DNA from: Nemopilema nomurai
Taxonomy: Eukaryota > Cnidaria > Scyphozoa > Rhizostomeae > Rhizostomatidae
DNA: 64,000 bases
NCBI GenBank assembly: GCA_003864495.1
Contig: ML133427.1
Span: forward strand, 1,383,247-1,447,246
Direction of reading: 5' to 3'
Shown: positions 13,041 to 23,574 of the stretch, in pieces
How the letters are laid out: each line of letters starts with the position of its first letter
Numbering within the stretch: position 1 is the first letter of the stretch
The notes under the pieces: model-generated
Database searches by the model: none
Told to the model about the DNA's origin: nothing
Seen by the model: only the letters and a program-made list of their open reading frames with translations
Made by a program: the position numbers and the translations under genes

Positions 13041-16000
13041 CTATACAATATCTTTGACAGTTGCTGACATTTCGTGTTCATTCACACAAACAAGCTTTCT
13101 ACTCTTTGGTCTCTCGATAACATTAATGAATCTTCTTTCTGCATATTCTAATGGACGGTGAGGAAGTTTAATTGGGTATAGTTCAAGAAGTTCTCGAGTG
13201 AATTTCACATAACCTTCACATAAAGAGTACAGGGTATGATCTCGTGCATAGCCAACCTGGAACACAAGTTGTGCAATTAAAATGGGAAGGACAACAGTCC
13301 GTAGATTCAAAACTTAGCAAGCACATTGACTGCACCCAAAGAGAGAGAGTTATTTTCTGCAATATGATCATTTAAACTTGACAGACTTGGTCTCAGCTCA
13401 GGTCGATTAATTTCCAACATTTTCTTTCTTACAACTCTGTCTATACACCAACATTGAGTGGTAACATACAAATGTGCAGTAGATTGCTTTCGAATAAACA
13501 CATTCTATTACTTTCTTAAATTTTCTAGCTAGTCTTGAAAGTGTTCAAGCCTGGACCACATACTCCATTAGCATTACTCAGCAATACTGAACTGTTCATC
13601 GAAATAGGTTTTCTTAGCTTGAGACCTTACACTGAAAATTATATGCAGCATTGCAACATATAAAATTTAATACCCAAATATTGGACTTAAAAACTTACAT
13701 TTTTCCCTGGGTGAAACTTGAATCCTACTTGTCTCACTAAAATTTGTCCTGCTTTTACATGACAACCTGGAAAAATAATATTTATTATCTAGAGGCTGGA
13801 ACATAGGTCAAAAGATTTTTGAACATATCCAATGTTCAAATCATAAATTGTTTTAAACGAAAGTGGTAAAGCATGACATTGACATTTAGGTTTAACAGTT
13901 TAATAAATGTTTAACATTTTAAACCTTTTTCTTGCAGAGAATCTATACTAAAATACTTTTAGACACTCTACTTCCTGTTACAAATTAACATTTTTGAATG
14001 GATTTTTCAAAATGTCACAAATGAATCTTGGTGTTTCTTCTGACAGCGCCAGCTTAGCACTTTGCTGTGATAGTCTGCAAAACAACTTGACTCCTTTCTG
14101 AAGCATTAATATACAGTGTCAACAGGCCCCCAGCCAGTGCAGTAGAATGCTGTTTTGGATACTTGCTATGGACAAAGCTTTGGATTGAGTTCTTTATTTG
14201 CCTCAATCCTTTGGCATATGCATCCAAAAAATCACAAGTCTTCTCTCTACCAAACAATCCTGTGACCTTGTCATTCTTGCTCCGTTTTTGGCACGTCAAC
14301 AATCAGTTTTATGGAAAGTTATTCTTGAAACCAAAGCATGTCTTGTTTTTTCTCCCTTGCACAATATGTAGCTTAAGGTGCCCCTCAATCATGTAGGCAT
14401 TGTTTATTGCTTTCATTATTCATGCCATGAATACTCTCATGAAAGGGTGTTTTTGCTTTTTATTTTTTGTCTGATCACATCTACTTTAGTGGCAGAAACT
14501 TACACAGACAGAAACTTTCGCGGTTTTTGCATTTTTTGGCATTTTTTGGAAAGTTTCTGCCAAAGAATAATCAAAATTCGAATTTTTTGAAAGTTTGAAT
14601 GAATGTTTTTCTTTCTATTGGCTCATAATTAACTGGATTGGAGTCCCTCTATACCAGGGCCATGAGCCTACTATAGTTGGCAAATTCCATTGCTCCCTTT
14701 AGCATATTTTCTGCATTCTACTCAGCAAAGTATGAGGGCAATGCTTCTGATTGGCTCTCATTGTACCTCATGTAAAAATTTCTTGCATCTCCAAATAGTT
14801 GACATGGGGCACAATTGCATAAATGTTGTCTCATTAAAGATGATGCCTGTGGTAGAATGAGGGCTTAACTAAGTTGATAATAACTTTTTCTTTCTACCCA
14901 AAGTTGCCAATATGGGCCTTGTTACCACCAATTCCATCCATGTAAATTTGAAGTTTCAATAATAGCCAGTTTTGACATTGGCATTTTTATGCCCACTCTT
15001 ACTGGCTTTAGAGGCACTCACTGTGCTCACCGTCCATGCTCACTGACCATTCATCCTTTGCCTGCTTCCAATTTTTGCCAGCATTGGAATTGGTCCGCTC
15101 AACAGTCTTGGCAAGAATACATTCATCAAAAGAAAGTTTTAAGATGTTGCTGCAGCTGGATTTTCAGCTGTGGCCCAGGGTTTGTCAAGTCTTGACATCA
15201 TCAAGCTTTTCAAAGTGATACCCTTCAACTTCCCTTCAAATTCAATATTCCTTTCATCCCAATGCCCAAAAATTTCAAAGCTTCCCAATGCCCAAAATTA
15301 TCCAAACAACTGATTTCCTTATATTTTCAAAGCAATTTTGGTAAACCAAGAGACTGTGATGCTGGTATATTTGTATCAAAACATTGCTGCAAGACTAGAT
15401 TGCATGTTTCTCTAGTATGGGCCATTGTACTGAAAAGCATGCTCAAAAATAGCTTAAGATAAGTTAACTCTTTACCATCTTGCTGTTTAACACCTCTTCT
15501 TTTCCCTCTCCTGTTTTTGCCTTGCTTTCTTGCCTGGCCTCCAGCCTTTTTTGTTGCATTACAAGTTTGCAGCAGTAGAGGAATTCCTGCAAAAATACAT
15601 TATGGGAAATGTGAAGTGAAAATAGAAGAAAATAAATTCAACTCTGTGATAAAACTTTACTATCTCATTGCATTAAGTCCATTACAACATAGCTGGTTTA
15701 ATTTTATAAATTTTCAAAGTTTCGTTATGTAGCCAGATTTCTTAAGGCAAAAATCAATGCATCTGCGATTGGGCATAAAAATCCAAGATGCTGGGTTGTG
15801 CTTCTGCAAAATTATCAGGACACTACTCAAGCCCTCTACATGTCAGTTTTTGAATAGATTTTCTATTCTATATTTATGTAGTTATCTTATACCTTGGATT
15901 TTTGACTGACATCAAAGAGGAAAAAACAACTATATGGAAACCATACCAACAAGTGCATCGCAAGTGTATGTTAGTACATACACACATTTATAGCTTGTAT

Positions 16001-16954
16001 TTTTGGGGCTGAGAACAATCACAGGGCCTGATTGCAATTCATACCATTTAAACTCTGCTTTCAATTCAAAGAGAAATTAAGGTATTCTCTGATTCAGGTT
16101 GGTGTTATCGATTTTGTATCTTGGCATCCACGGCTCTTTCTCAAAAATTAACATCAGAATTGAAAATCCTGATTCTTAACTTAGTTTATACTGAAAACTT
16201 CATGTTATTTGGATCCTATGGTCGCGATTTCCATTTCTTTGAATATTTGATATTTCATGGGATATGACCACAATTTGCGACTGCAGTGAAATTTTTCACT
16301 GCACCAGCAAATTTCATTGGAGTGTATAGGAAAAGCATAATTTCTAGAATGGGTTAATTCGCAGCCTTATGGTCATAATACTCAGAAATTTTTGGTACAG
16401 ACTAATTTCAACATGGAGATTCCATTTCTATGATTAATTTTTGCCATGTATGAAGATATAAAATTGCTTGAATCCAAGAATTCACTCTTTTAGCATAGCA
16501 TTATTTAAGCTGCAAAGAATTCAACATTTTTTCATATTTTGAAGTGGTACAGTAATTGTGTTGTTGCTCACATTCTATGCTATTTTCAAGAGCGTTTTTA
16601 CTTGAAAGTCTTCGCAATAAACCATTAATCTAACAACTTCAATTATAAGGATAAATTGTCTTTACTTTCGTCTAAGCAATCAACTTGAAATCCTAAACCG
16701 GTCAGAGAATATTTCAACAGCCAACTTTATCAAAAAAGAAGGGAATTTTCACCTAGATCTTACGAGGTGCAGCGAAATATAACTATCTAAGATATATACA
16801 AGACATACTAGCGTCTGGGTCGTTAAAGTTGTGCAAGTTAATTTTCACTTCACTTGGTATCACAAAATCAGTTTAAAGAAATACCTGGGAACTGAGCTTC
16901 TTTAATGGTCCTATTCAACAGGGATTGAAACTGGCTCCTTACTATAGACCACAT
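13041..16954 (-). CDS. MRPL27: Large mitochondrial ribosomal subunit protein bL27m
   Basis: A complete four-exon gene: 16885-16954, 15476-15586, 13699-13766 and 13041-13256 (TAG). The lengths (70, 111, 68, 216) sum to 465 nt, giving 154 residues; human MRPL27 has 148. The first exon supplies a presequence starting MWSIVRSQFQSLLNR. Residues 33-60 hold the bL27 N-terminal block (ATKKAGGQARKQGKNRRGKR). Residues 61-83 continue GCHVKAGQILVRQVGFKFHPG, and VGYARDHTLYSLCEGYVKF follows, matching the family order (HAGNII.RQ....HPG.HVG.G.D.TL.AL..G.V). bL27 sits by the peptidyl transferase centre of the ribosome. All junctions use GT..AG and agree in phase. The C-terminal stretch after about residue 105 is less conserved. 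The last intron contains a decayed coding remnant. Confidence 0.93.
14054..15430 (-). pseudogene. Decayed coding remnant in MRPL27 intron, origin unknown
   Basis: On the minus strand this intron keeps several protein-like stretches broken by stops and frameshifts. In transcript order they include a piece starting CILAKTVERTNSNAGKNWKQ and continuing AKDEWSVSMDGEHSE, then IYMDGIGGNKAHIGNFG, KPSFYHRHH and NCAPCQLFGDARNFYMRYN. Last comes a clean 82-codon frame at 14054-14302 containing GREKTCDFLDAYAKGL and IKNSIQSFVHSKYPKQH. Their spacing and shared strand suggest one old gene, either a transposon ORF or a retrocopy. I do not recognise the family. Confidence 0.4.
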
Positions 16955-18563
16955 GGCAAGTAAACACCAACAGATACAGTTCCACAAGGATTGTGGATTG
17001 TCATGCCACTTAGGCCGGTCTTGTGCAGCCCCAAAATTACTTTACAGGAAAACGAGGCGATGCCAATTCTCGTTTTCGATTAGCGTCGCTAAAAAAAATC
17101 CAAGACTCTTTAAAACAGAGGAGTTTTTTGACCAAGGGAATTTACACCAATTCAAAGCAAACCAAATCACGTTTCGCTTTCATCTGACAAAAAACGCATT
17201 TAAAAACCTTCGGATGGCTCAGTGGTTAGAGGCGCTGACTACGGACCGAAGGGTCTGTGGTTCGAGTCCCTGGCGTGACCAAACTTTCACCCAGAGTGGT
17301 CACATCGAGAGGAAGGACCAGGACACTGCTCGATAAGCTTAAGCTTCTCAGTGTCCTAAAACTACCTTCGGATGCAAGGTAGAAACAAATATAAAATACA
17401 AAAAAGTGAACAACCACGTACAAATTTGTAAAATCTAAAAGTAAATGGAAGAAAAAAGTAAGACTTACGCCTTTTTCATAAGGAAGCTTCATATAGAAGG
17501 TCAAAATATTTAAAGAACTAAATAGCACTAAAAATGAAATCCCTAAGGATATTTCCGATTTGAAAAGGGTACTGTACGAAGATGCACGTGAAGAGTACAT
17601 TTCATTGGATTTTATTAATAGAGCAGGCATTGTACTTATGACCAACATTTCAATTTGTAAAACTTCGTTACTTTCTTCCTTGTGTTTCTTCTCCTGAATT
17701 CTAGCTACAACTATAGTCAAAATTCAAAATATTTTCCCTGTTTCTTTACCATTTTCATGGCATTTGATATGCAGTTTAAATTAAGTTTGATACTGCAATT
17801 TGATGATTTGAGGCCTACGAATAAGGAACTTTTAGAACCAGACCTTGAGATAGGTTCCATATAAAAAGCGTATGATACGGAAGAAGGCATAAAATGGAAG
17901 AAATAATAAAATTGAACAAATAATTTATAGAATGTGTAATATGGACAACTGATTCGCGTAAAATCATTTTCACTTTTCTGCTCACATTTGATTTGCTTGA
18001 TAGTAGGCGAAGCGTGGTGCTTGAGAAAGGTCATTGTAATTAGAGTTGTTTTACGATTTGCATCTATGAGGAGCAAAGACGTGTAAAATATGCACTAGTA
18101 AAAACATTGAAATCATCAACTTTAATATTTTGCCCATTAATACTTTAATATTTAACTTTAGTACGCGCCCTTTCTCTACTTTGAAAGCAACAGATCTTGT
18201 GTAGAGCATGATTTGCAGCATACAGCTCATTTTCAATATCTTACACAAAAAAGGATTATGAAAGCACGAGTTTCATTGCAGACCAGTTTAAACTAACTTG
18301 GCTGATCGTATCATCTTTGCAAGAATTTTGACAGTTTTTAGATTTTTTAGTTCAGACTTTTGAAAAAAGAAGTGTTTTGCATTGGAACGGGCACCTAGCC
18401 AGGACACAATCTGATTATGCAAAAATGGCAGCTTAATGCACACATACATTAGATACCGAAGCAGCTAACACAAAGAACTGTTGCTTACGCTGAAAATGTG
18501 GATGATTTAGGAAGACACCAAAGTATCACTACATGCATCAATCTAAAGCTATGCATAAATTTT
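16955..18563. other. Intergenic, contains a SINE
   Basis: Between the MRPL27 start and the TSR3 end. Apart from the SINE at 17211-17386 I see no supported gene. The longer open frames (16953-17336 plus, 17226-17720 minus) run through the SINE and are not genes. Confidence 0.5.
17211..17386 (+). mobile_element. tRNA-Arg-like SINE
   Basis: The head is tRNA-like. An A box (TGGCTCAGTGGTTAGAGG, from 17216) and a perfect B box (GGTTCGAGTCC, 17259-17269) stand at tRNA spacing. The middle reads CTGACTACGGA, as in the anticodon arm of tRNA-Arg(ACG), although the arm is no longer paired well enough for a working tRNA. A non-tRNA body of about 100 bp follows (TGACCAAACT, GAGAGGAAGGACCAGGACAC, ACTACCTTCGGATGCAAGG), ending in A-rich sequence. 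A second copy at 592-822 shows that the family is dispersed. The 3' limit is approximate. Confidence 0.75.
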
Positions 18564-21500
18564 TTATGTAGGATGCAAATTAAAGGCATTTCCTTTCAGT
18601 TTCTGCTGTGGCAAATCATCTTCCGCAGAAGGCATTTTCAGCCTGCTATTAGCATCACTATCTAGCGTTAAGTTATTAAAAGTCTTTTCGTCAATACTAT
18701 TTACTTCATCGTTCCTTCCACAATCTAGATCGCTCTTTTCATCAACACCCAAACACTTATCTCTACCGTTGTCCAAGGCATCTTTGCAGTTGCTATTACT
18801 TTCTTCATTCAAATCGTGACCCGCTTCATGTCCTTTAGCTCCTTCATCGTTTTTTTCTTCGTCATCTTCACTTTCATGATGTTCCTCTTCACTTTCGTCT
18901 TCTTCTTCTTCTTCACTTTCGTCTTCTTCTTCTTCGCTTCCATCTTCGTCTTCTTCACTTTCCTCGTCATCTTCTTCATTTTCATCTTCATCTGTCATCC
19001 TTCAAGAGAATAACTAATGCTTCGACTTAAGCAATTTTACATAATCTACTATCTACGACAAAGGTTCTTTCCATGAGATGCTCACCTCCTTCACAAGTAT
19101 ATACTTATCGATTAGGCTATGAAAATCTTAAACGTGTTGAAAGATAAGCAAAATAGCTTGAACTATTACTTCCTTTGAATTCATCATGCAAATGGATACA
19201 TTACTCGATAATGAAACTTATCGCAAAGTTGAGTAAGAAGCATCTGCCTTATTATATAAAAAAACAGTTTTCAAGGCTAACACCTAAATGATGACAACTT
19301 TTAGAAAATGAGATCGTGCCGAAACAAACAAAAACGCAAGATACTTCGTAGTCTTTTTAGATATCTATGCGAAACCCTTTTCTATGTAGAGAGTAAAAGT
19401 TCACGTGAGCTCGTCTACAAGAAATGGGAGTGGACTTTGATTGGTCATAACTCAGCCAATCACGCGCACTTTCTCGAAGCATCTCACGTGGGAATCGATC
19501 TGCAACTGGCTTTTCTTTTGTAAGCTTTAGGCCATTTTGGCAATTTGCGTACTCTGAGTGTGAATCGGATGAAAAATTTGCTTTAATTATGTAACAGCTA
19601 AGTTCCCGATTGCGGTATATTTTGAAGTTCTGCAGAACTAAAAATTCGTTCAGAGACAGCTTTCAGCTATCTTTTCAACAACTAATCTAGAAATAATGAA
19701 ATCAATATGGCTAAAAAGTGTTTACCTGTTGAATCCTGAGCTGCCAGCTCTATTGGGGTTAAAGTATTCTTTATCCATGTCGATTTCGGTCATATCTACA
19801 AATGTATGTACAGTAGTTTTTATAAGGATAAACTAGCTAAAAAAAATTGCAAAAAAGTACATCAACTAATCAACCAACCATTAAATCAATCAATTAATCG
19901 ATCAATCAATCAATTAGCCAAATAATAAATAAATCACTTAATTGATCAATCATCACTCACATTGAAACATAATTGTTCGCGAAAATAATTAGATAAGGAA
20001 TGTGCTACGGGTAAAAATACCACCAACGGGTGCCTTGCAAGAGTAAAATCAGGTATTTCTACATACAAAAGGTTTGCATTACCCTTGTCCCCAAAAAGTT
20101 AAAAGTGGCACTAAAAAAGTGGGTAATCAAATTCTTTTGCGTGATATGTGAAAAGTGTCATTGAGAGAGCATCAGCCTTCTTAGAACCAACACAAAAAAC
20201 ATCACGTAGAAGATACCTAAAGCAACACAATTGCAATCTTTTCGCGCCACACATGTTGTGAATTTCATTTTGAAGCACATTACAATCTGAAGCACATTTT
20301 CATGATATTAAGAAACGGAGCTTCCTCTCTAGATAGCTAAAAGCTTCTTGATTTAGCTTGGGTTTCAAAAGAACCTCATTTAGTTGTTTCATTTGAATAC
20401 AAATTGTTATATCAAGTAGGCTGAGAAGGCAGTGATCGTCACAAGAAAAAAGCAGGCTTCCAGCTATAGCAATAATTCAGCCCTTGCTTAACAACAGCAA
20501 CAACTTGCTATATCCTACAACAACTCTTATTGCGCAATGCTTTAGCACGCAATGGTTTAGCTGGCGAGAGAGCTCTGTTTCCCAAGGTTCTTAAAAACAA
20601 CTGACTTGCTAGCAAAGACGGGGGGAGGAGCTGATGCGGACGTTATGAGTAGTTGGAAGGTTCCATTCTAGTAAGACAGATGCGAGCAGTCTGATGGCTG
20701 TCTGATGTACTAGGGGTCATGCATGGGTCGGTAAAAATATTTTAAAGCTACTAGATATTATTATATGTAAAAACGGGAGCTAAGCATCTATAGACGTTTT
20801 CATTAAAGCATCGGTTTACATAAAAGCAACCCTACATAAAATTCAAACTAGACGCCAAAATCATCAAGAGATAGGGACTGTTTTTGTTTCCAAAGAAAGC
20901 AGCAAAGATTTTGACATTTCAGTGAGGTAATACCGCAAACGACTTCGATGACCTTAATGGGCATTCCCTTCAACTAACATGCATATATTTCAATATGCAG
21001 CCTTCATATCAGCCTGCAAATCGATTAAATACAGCTGCAGTGCAAAGGATATGAAACATACCGATTTCTTTCATCTTCCTGTCGCTTTCTTTGCATTTTC
21101 CCACCCACTCAACCGCTGCGGCTGCAACTTCACTTGAGTTTTTGCACTTTGAATAAATCGCAAGAACTTCCCTGCAAAAGCACCAAAGCAATAATTGAAG
21201 GTAAACAGTCACTGTTAACTTTAAATCACGACTGCAGGATCGCTTCTTTGTGCTATCAATTACAGTGATAACAAAAACCATCTCTATCAACTGTAATTTG
21301 AGTAAAATGCTTCATAATTAGAAGAATTCTTTCAGCTGTTCTTAAATTGACAAGTTCTCATTTCATGAACAAGACATAAAATAAGGAAGACGGCAAAACA
21401 TGTTTCGATGAAGCATTATAACATAACGAAGTAAAATCTTCAAAGTTATACAAGACTTCTCAGAGGAAAATGACCTTTGTTGTGTTCTGGGCTAAGGAAG

Positions 21501-23574
21501 ACTGACTTGAAAGCATTTAAATGAAAAACCTTGGTTGTCAAATTGCTGGGACTGTGTTACTTGAAATTCTTGAATTCCGAACTAACATTATAAAGGGAGC
21601 AGTTCATATGGCAAGAAACAGAACATGTAGCCAACACCCACCTATTTAGCTCGTAGAAGCCTTTACCCCATTTGAATTTCTCCAAAATCGTATCTGCGGC
21701 TTTTGGGAACCCTATGAAAATACCAAACCATGCAAAGGGGCTTTAGAAGAGCATACTTCAAGTCCTTCAAGACCTCGATTTCTACTCCTAAACATTAAAA
21801 GTCCAAAATAATATTCAGGTTTAAAGCTAATTTCTAAGAAGATATTTTTGTTCAAAAATATAACTTTCAATGTCGGATTTCAAGTCAAGCATTAATGAAA
21901 GTATATAAAAGAAGAGTTGCTATTAAAAAGCCTGAGAAGAAACAAATGTATAGGGGATTTAATTCCAGTGTTAATAACATAGGCACTCTATGTATAAGAT
22001 TTTACAAAGTTAACTAAGGGACATGAGTTACCTGTTATATAAAACAGTGCAGCAAAGGCCTCTACACAAGAAAGCTTAGAAGGCTTTCCATAGTTTACTG
22101 GATTGGCAGCGACCAAATGTGGGAGAAGTCTTGCAAATCCTGCTTTCATTTTATGGAATGGGGTGTCAGCCAATCTTGCCCATGAGCAATCGATTACAGC
22201 AGCTCCATGCTCCTTCACAATGTCCCTGTCGGAGGGTGATACATACTTTCTTCCAAGGGGACTCAAGACAATGCCACTGAATCTGTTACCTAATCGAAGC
22301 ATTCTCAAATAGCCAAGACGATTAAGTTTTTGACCTGTGCACCTCTTGGGGTCACAGTGGGCCAAGTCCTATAGTGATAGTGTTGAAATTATAAAATCAT
22401 CATTTTTATAAGTTGCATTACATTCATCATCATATACAGAGAAAAAATCAATAATTTAGCAACATACACATGTGAGAATAAGCTTCTTCTTAGTCCAATT
22501 TTCATCATAAAATAATTAGCATTCCTCGTAATGAGGAAAACAGGGATTCAACTTTCTCCATGTCTGAAAGTTTTGTGCTTAAATTGATTATAAATCTGAA
22601 AATAACAACTACCAATTTGAAAATGTTTAATATATACAACCATGCAAAAATTACAAAAAAATTTTTTGTAATTCCAACTAGTGACCTTCTACAGGGGGAG
22701 TCTACCAGAAATGACACAATATTTATGCATTTATTGCAATATTTGGAATGATAGTGAAACTCTAACATTGTCAAGCATTGCAACAGTCACAAAGCACTTT
22801 CAGATATTTGAGCTTTGTCACTTTTCCTTATGCTGGTTATTTGGGCCCATGTCAGACATATTTCATTTTGCATTATGTTCTTGCATTCCAATACCAAGGA
22901 TGTGCATAGATATATGAAGAGGAAGATAAACAACTGGTGGAAGGTGACTCAAACTTTAAAGTTCTCCTTGCTATCTCTTGTTATGTTTTCTGATCATTAT
23001 AAATGATTTTTTTCAATTACAAAACAATAGCAGCAGAAATGTGATTGCAAAATTCTGCTGACAAAAATAGTTCTAAGTATTGTTTTTTTACTTACCCACA
23101 TTGCTAATGGAAAACCAAGCTTATTTGAAGTTGCCACTAAATATTAGAAAGGAAAAAGTAGGTCAGATCAGTTAGGAGCCATTTAAAAAATATTTTTCAG
23201 TGTGGGTTTTGAATTCAGAAAAAGGAAAACACAAAAAAACTGTGAGTTCTTTTCAATGTGTATCACAAAATCTTAGTTCTAGGAAGTCCAGATGATGCAA
23301 AACATTAACTTGCAGATAAAAATAACATTCATTGTGTAAGGATTGATAACAATAAAATAATCCAAACATAGAAAGAAAAACAGATAAAGATTGGTTAACG
23401 AAGAATCAAAGTTCAAAAACCTCTCTCATCTACATTTGATGGGGCCATGCATGATGCTCCAGCGTTGTACCTGTCATCAGAAGTGACTTCATGTTTCTTT
23501 AGGGACTGGTCTTTTCTTTTGTGATGGCCTTTGCCATTAAACCCTTTATTACTCTTTTCTCTTCCTTTTCCCAT
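18564..23574 (-). CDS. TSR3: 18S rRNA aminocarboxypropyltransferase Tsr3
   Basis: Tsr3 transfers the aminocarboxypropyl group of S-adenosylmethionine to the hypermodified pseudouridine (m1acp3-psi) of 18S rRNA during 40S maturation. Seven exons: 23421-23574, 23096-23136, 22032-22368, 21642-21711, 21062-21171, 19726-19795 and 18564-18999. They total 1218 nt (405 residues), and every junction agrees in phase. Family blocks: [20 protein letters not shown] (60-79), [10 protein letters not shown] (95-104), [18 protein letters not shown] (123-131), [36 protein letters not shown] (186-201), and the late NPNR motif (residues 250-253). The N-terminus is basic, as expected. The last exon (residues 262-405) begins with about 50 residues almost entirely Glu, Asp and Ser, so the protein is longer than human TSR3 (312). 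The first donor, G/GTTTTTG, is atypical; phase and homology still fix the join. Confidence 0.94.
19862..19955. repeat. Simple-sequence region (AATC-type)
   Basis: Imperfect tetranucleotide repeats of the AATC/GATC type (CAATCAATTAATCGATCAAT and similar) lie in the TSR3 intron just upstream of its sixth exon. No function is evident. Confidence 0.6.

Noticed and set aside
17226..17720. A 164-codon minus-strand open frame
   Set aside because: It reads antisense through the SINE into AT-rich DNA. The hydrophobic composition follows from T-rich codons.
18564..18998. The acidic frame as an independent gene starting at 18998
   Set aside because: The upstream exon 19726-19795 carries the TSR3 NPNR motif and both junctions fit in phase, so it is best read as the TSR3 C-terminus.
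18816..19013. A plus-strand frame of Phe-rich codons opposite the acidic TSR3 exon
   Set aside because: It is the mirror of the GAA/GAG repeat; the minus strand is fixed as coding by exon phase and the TSR3 family.
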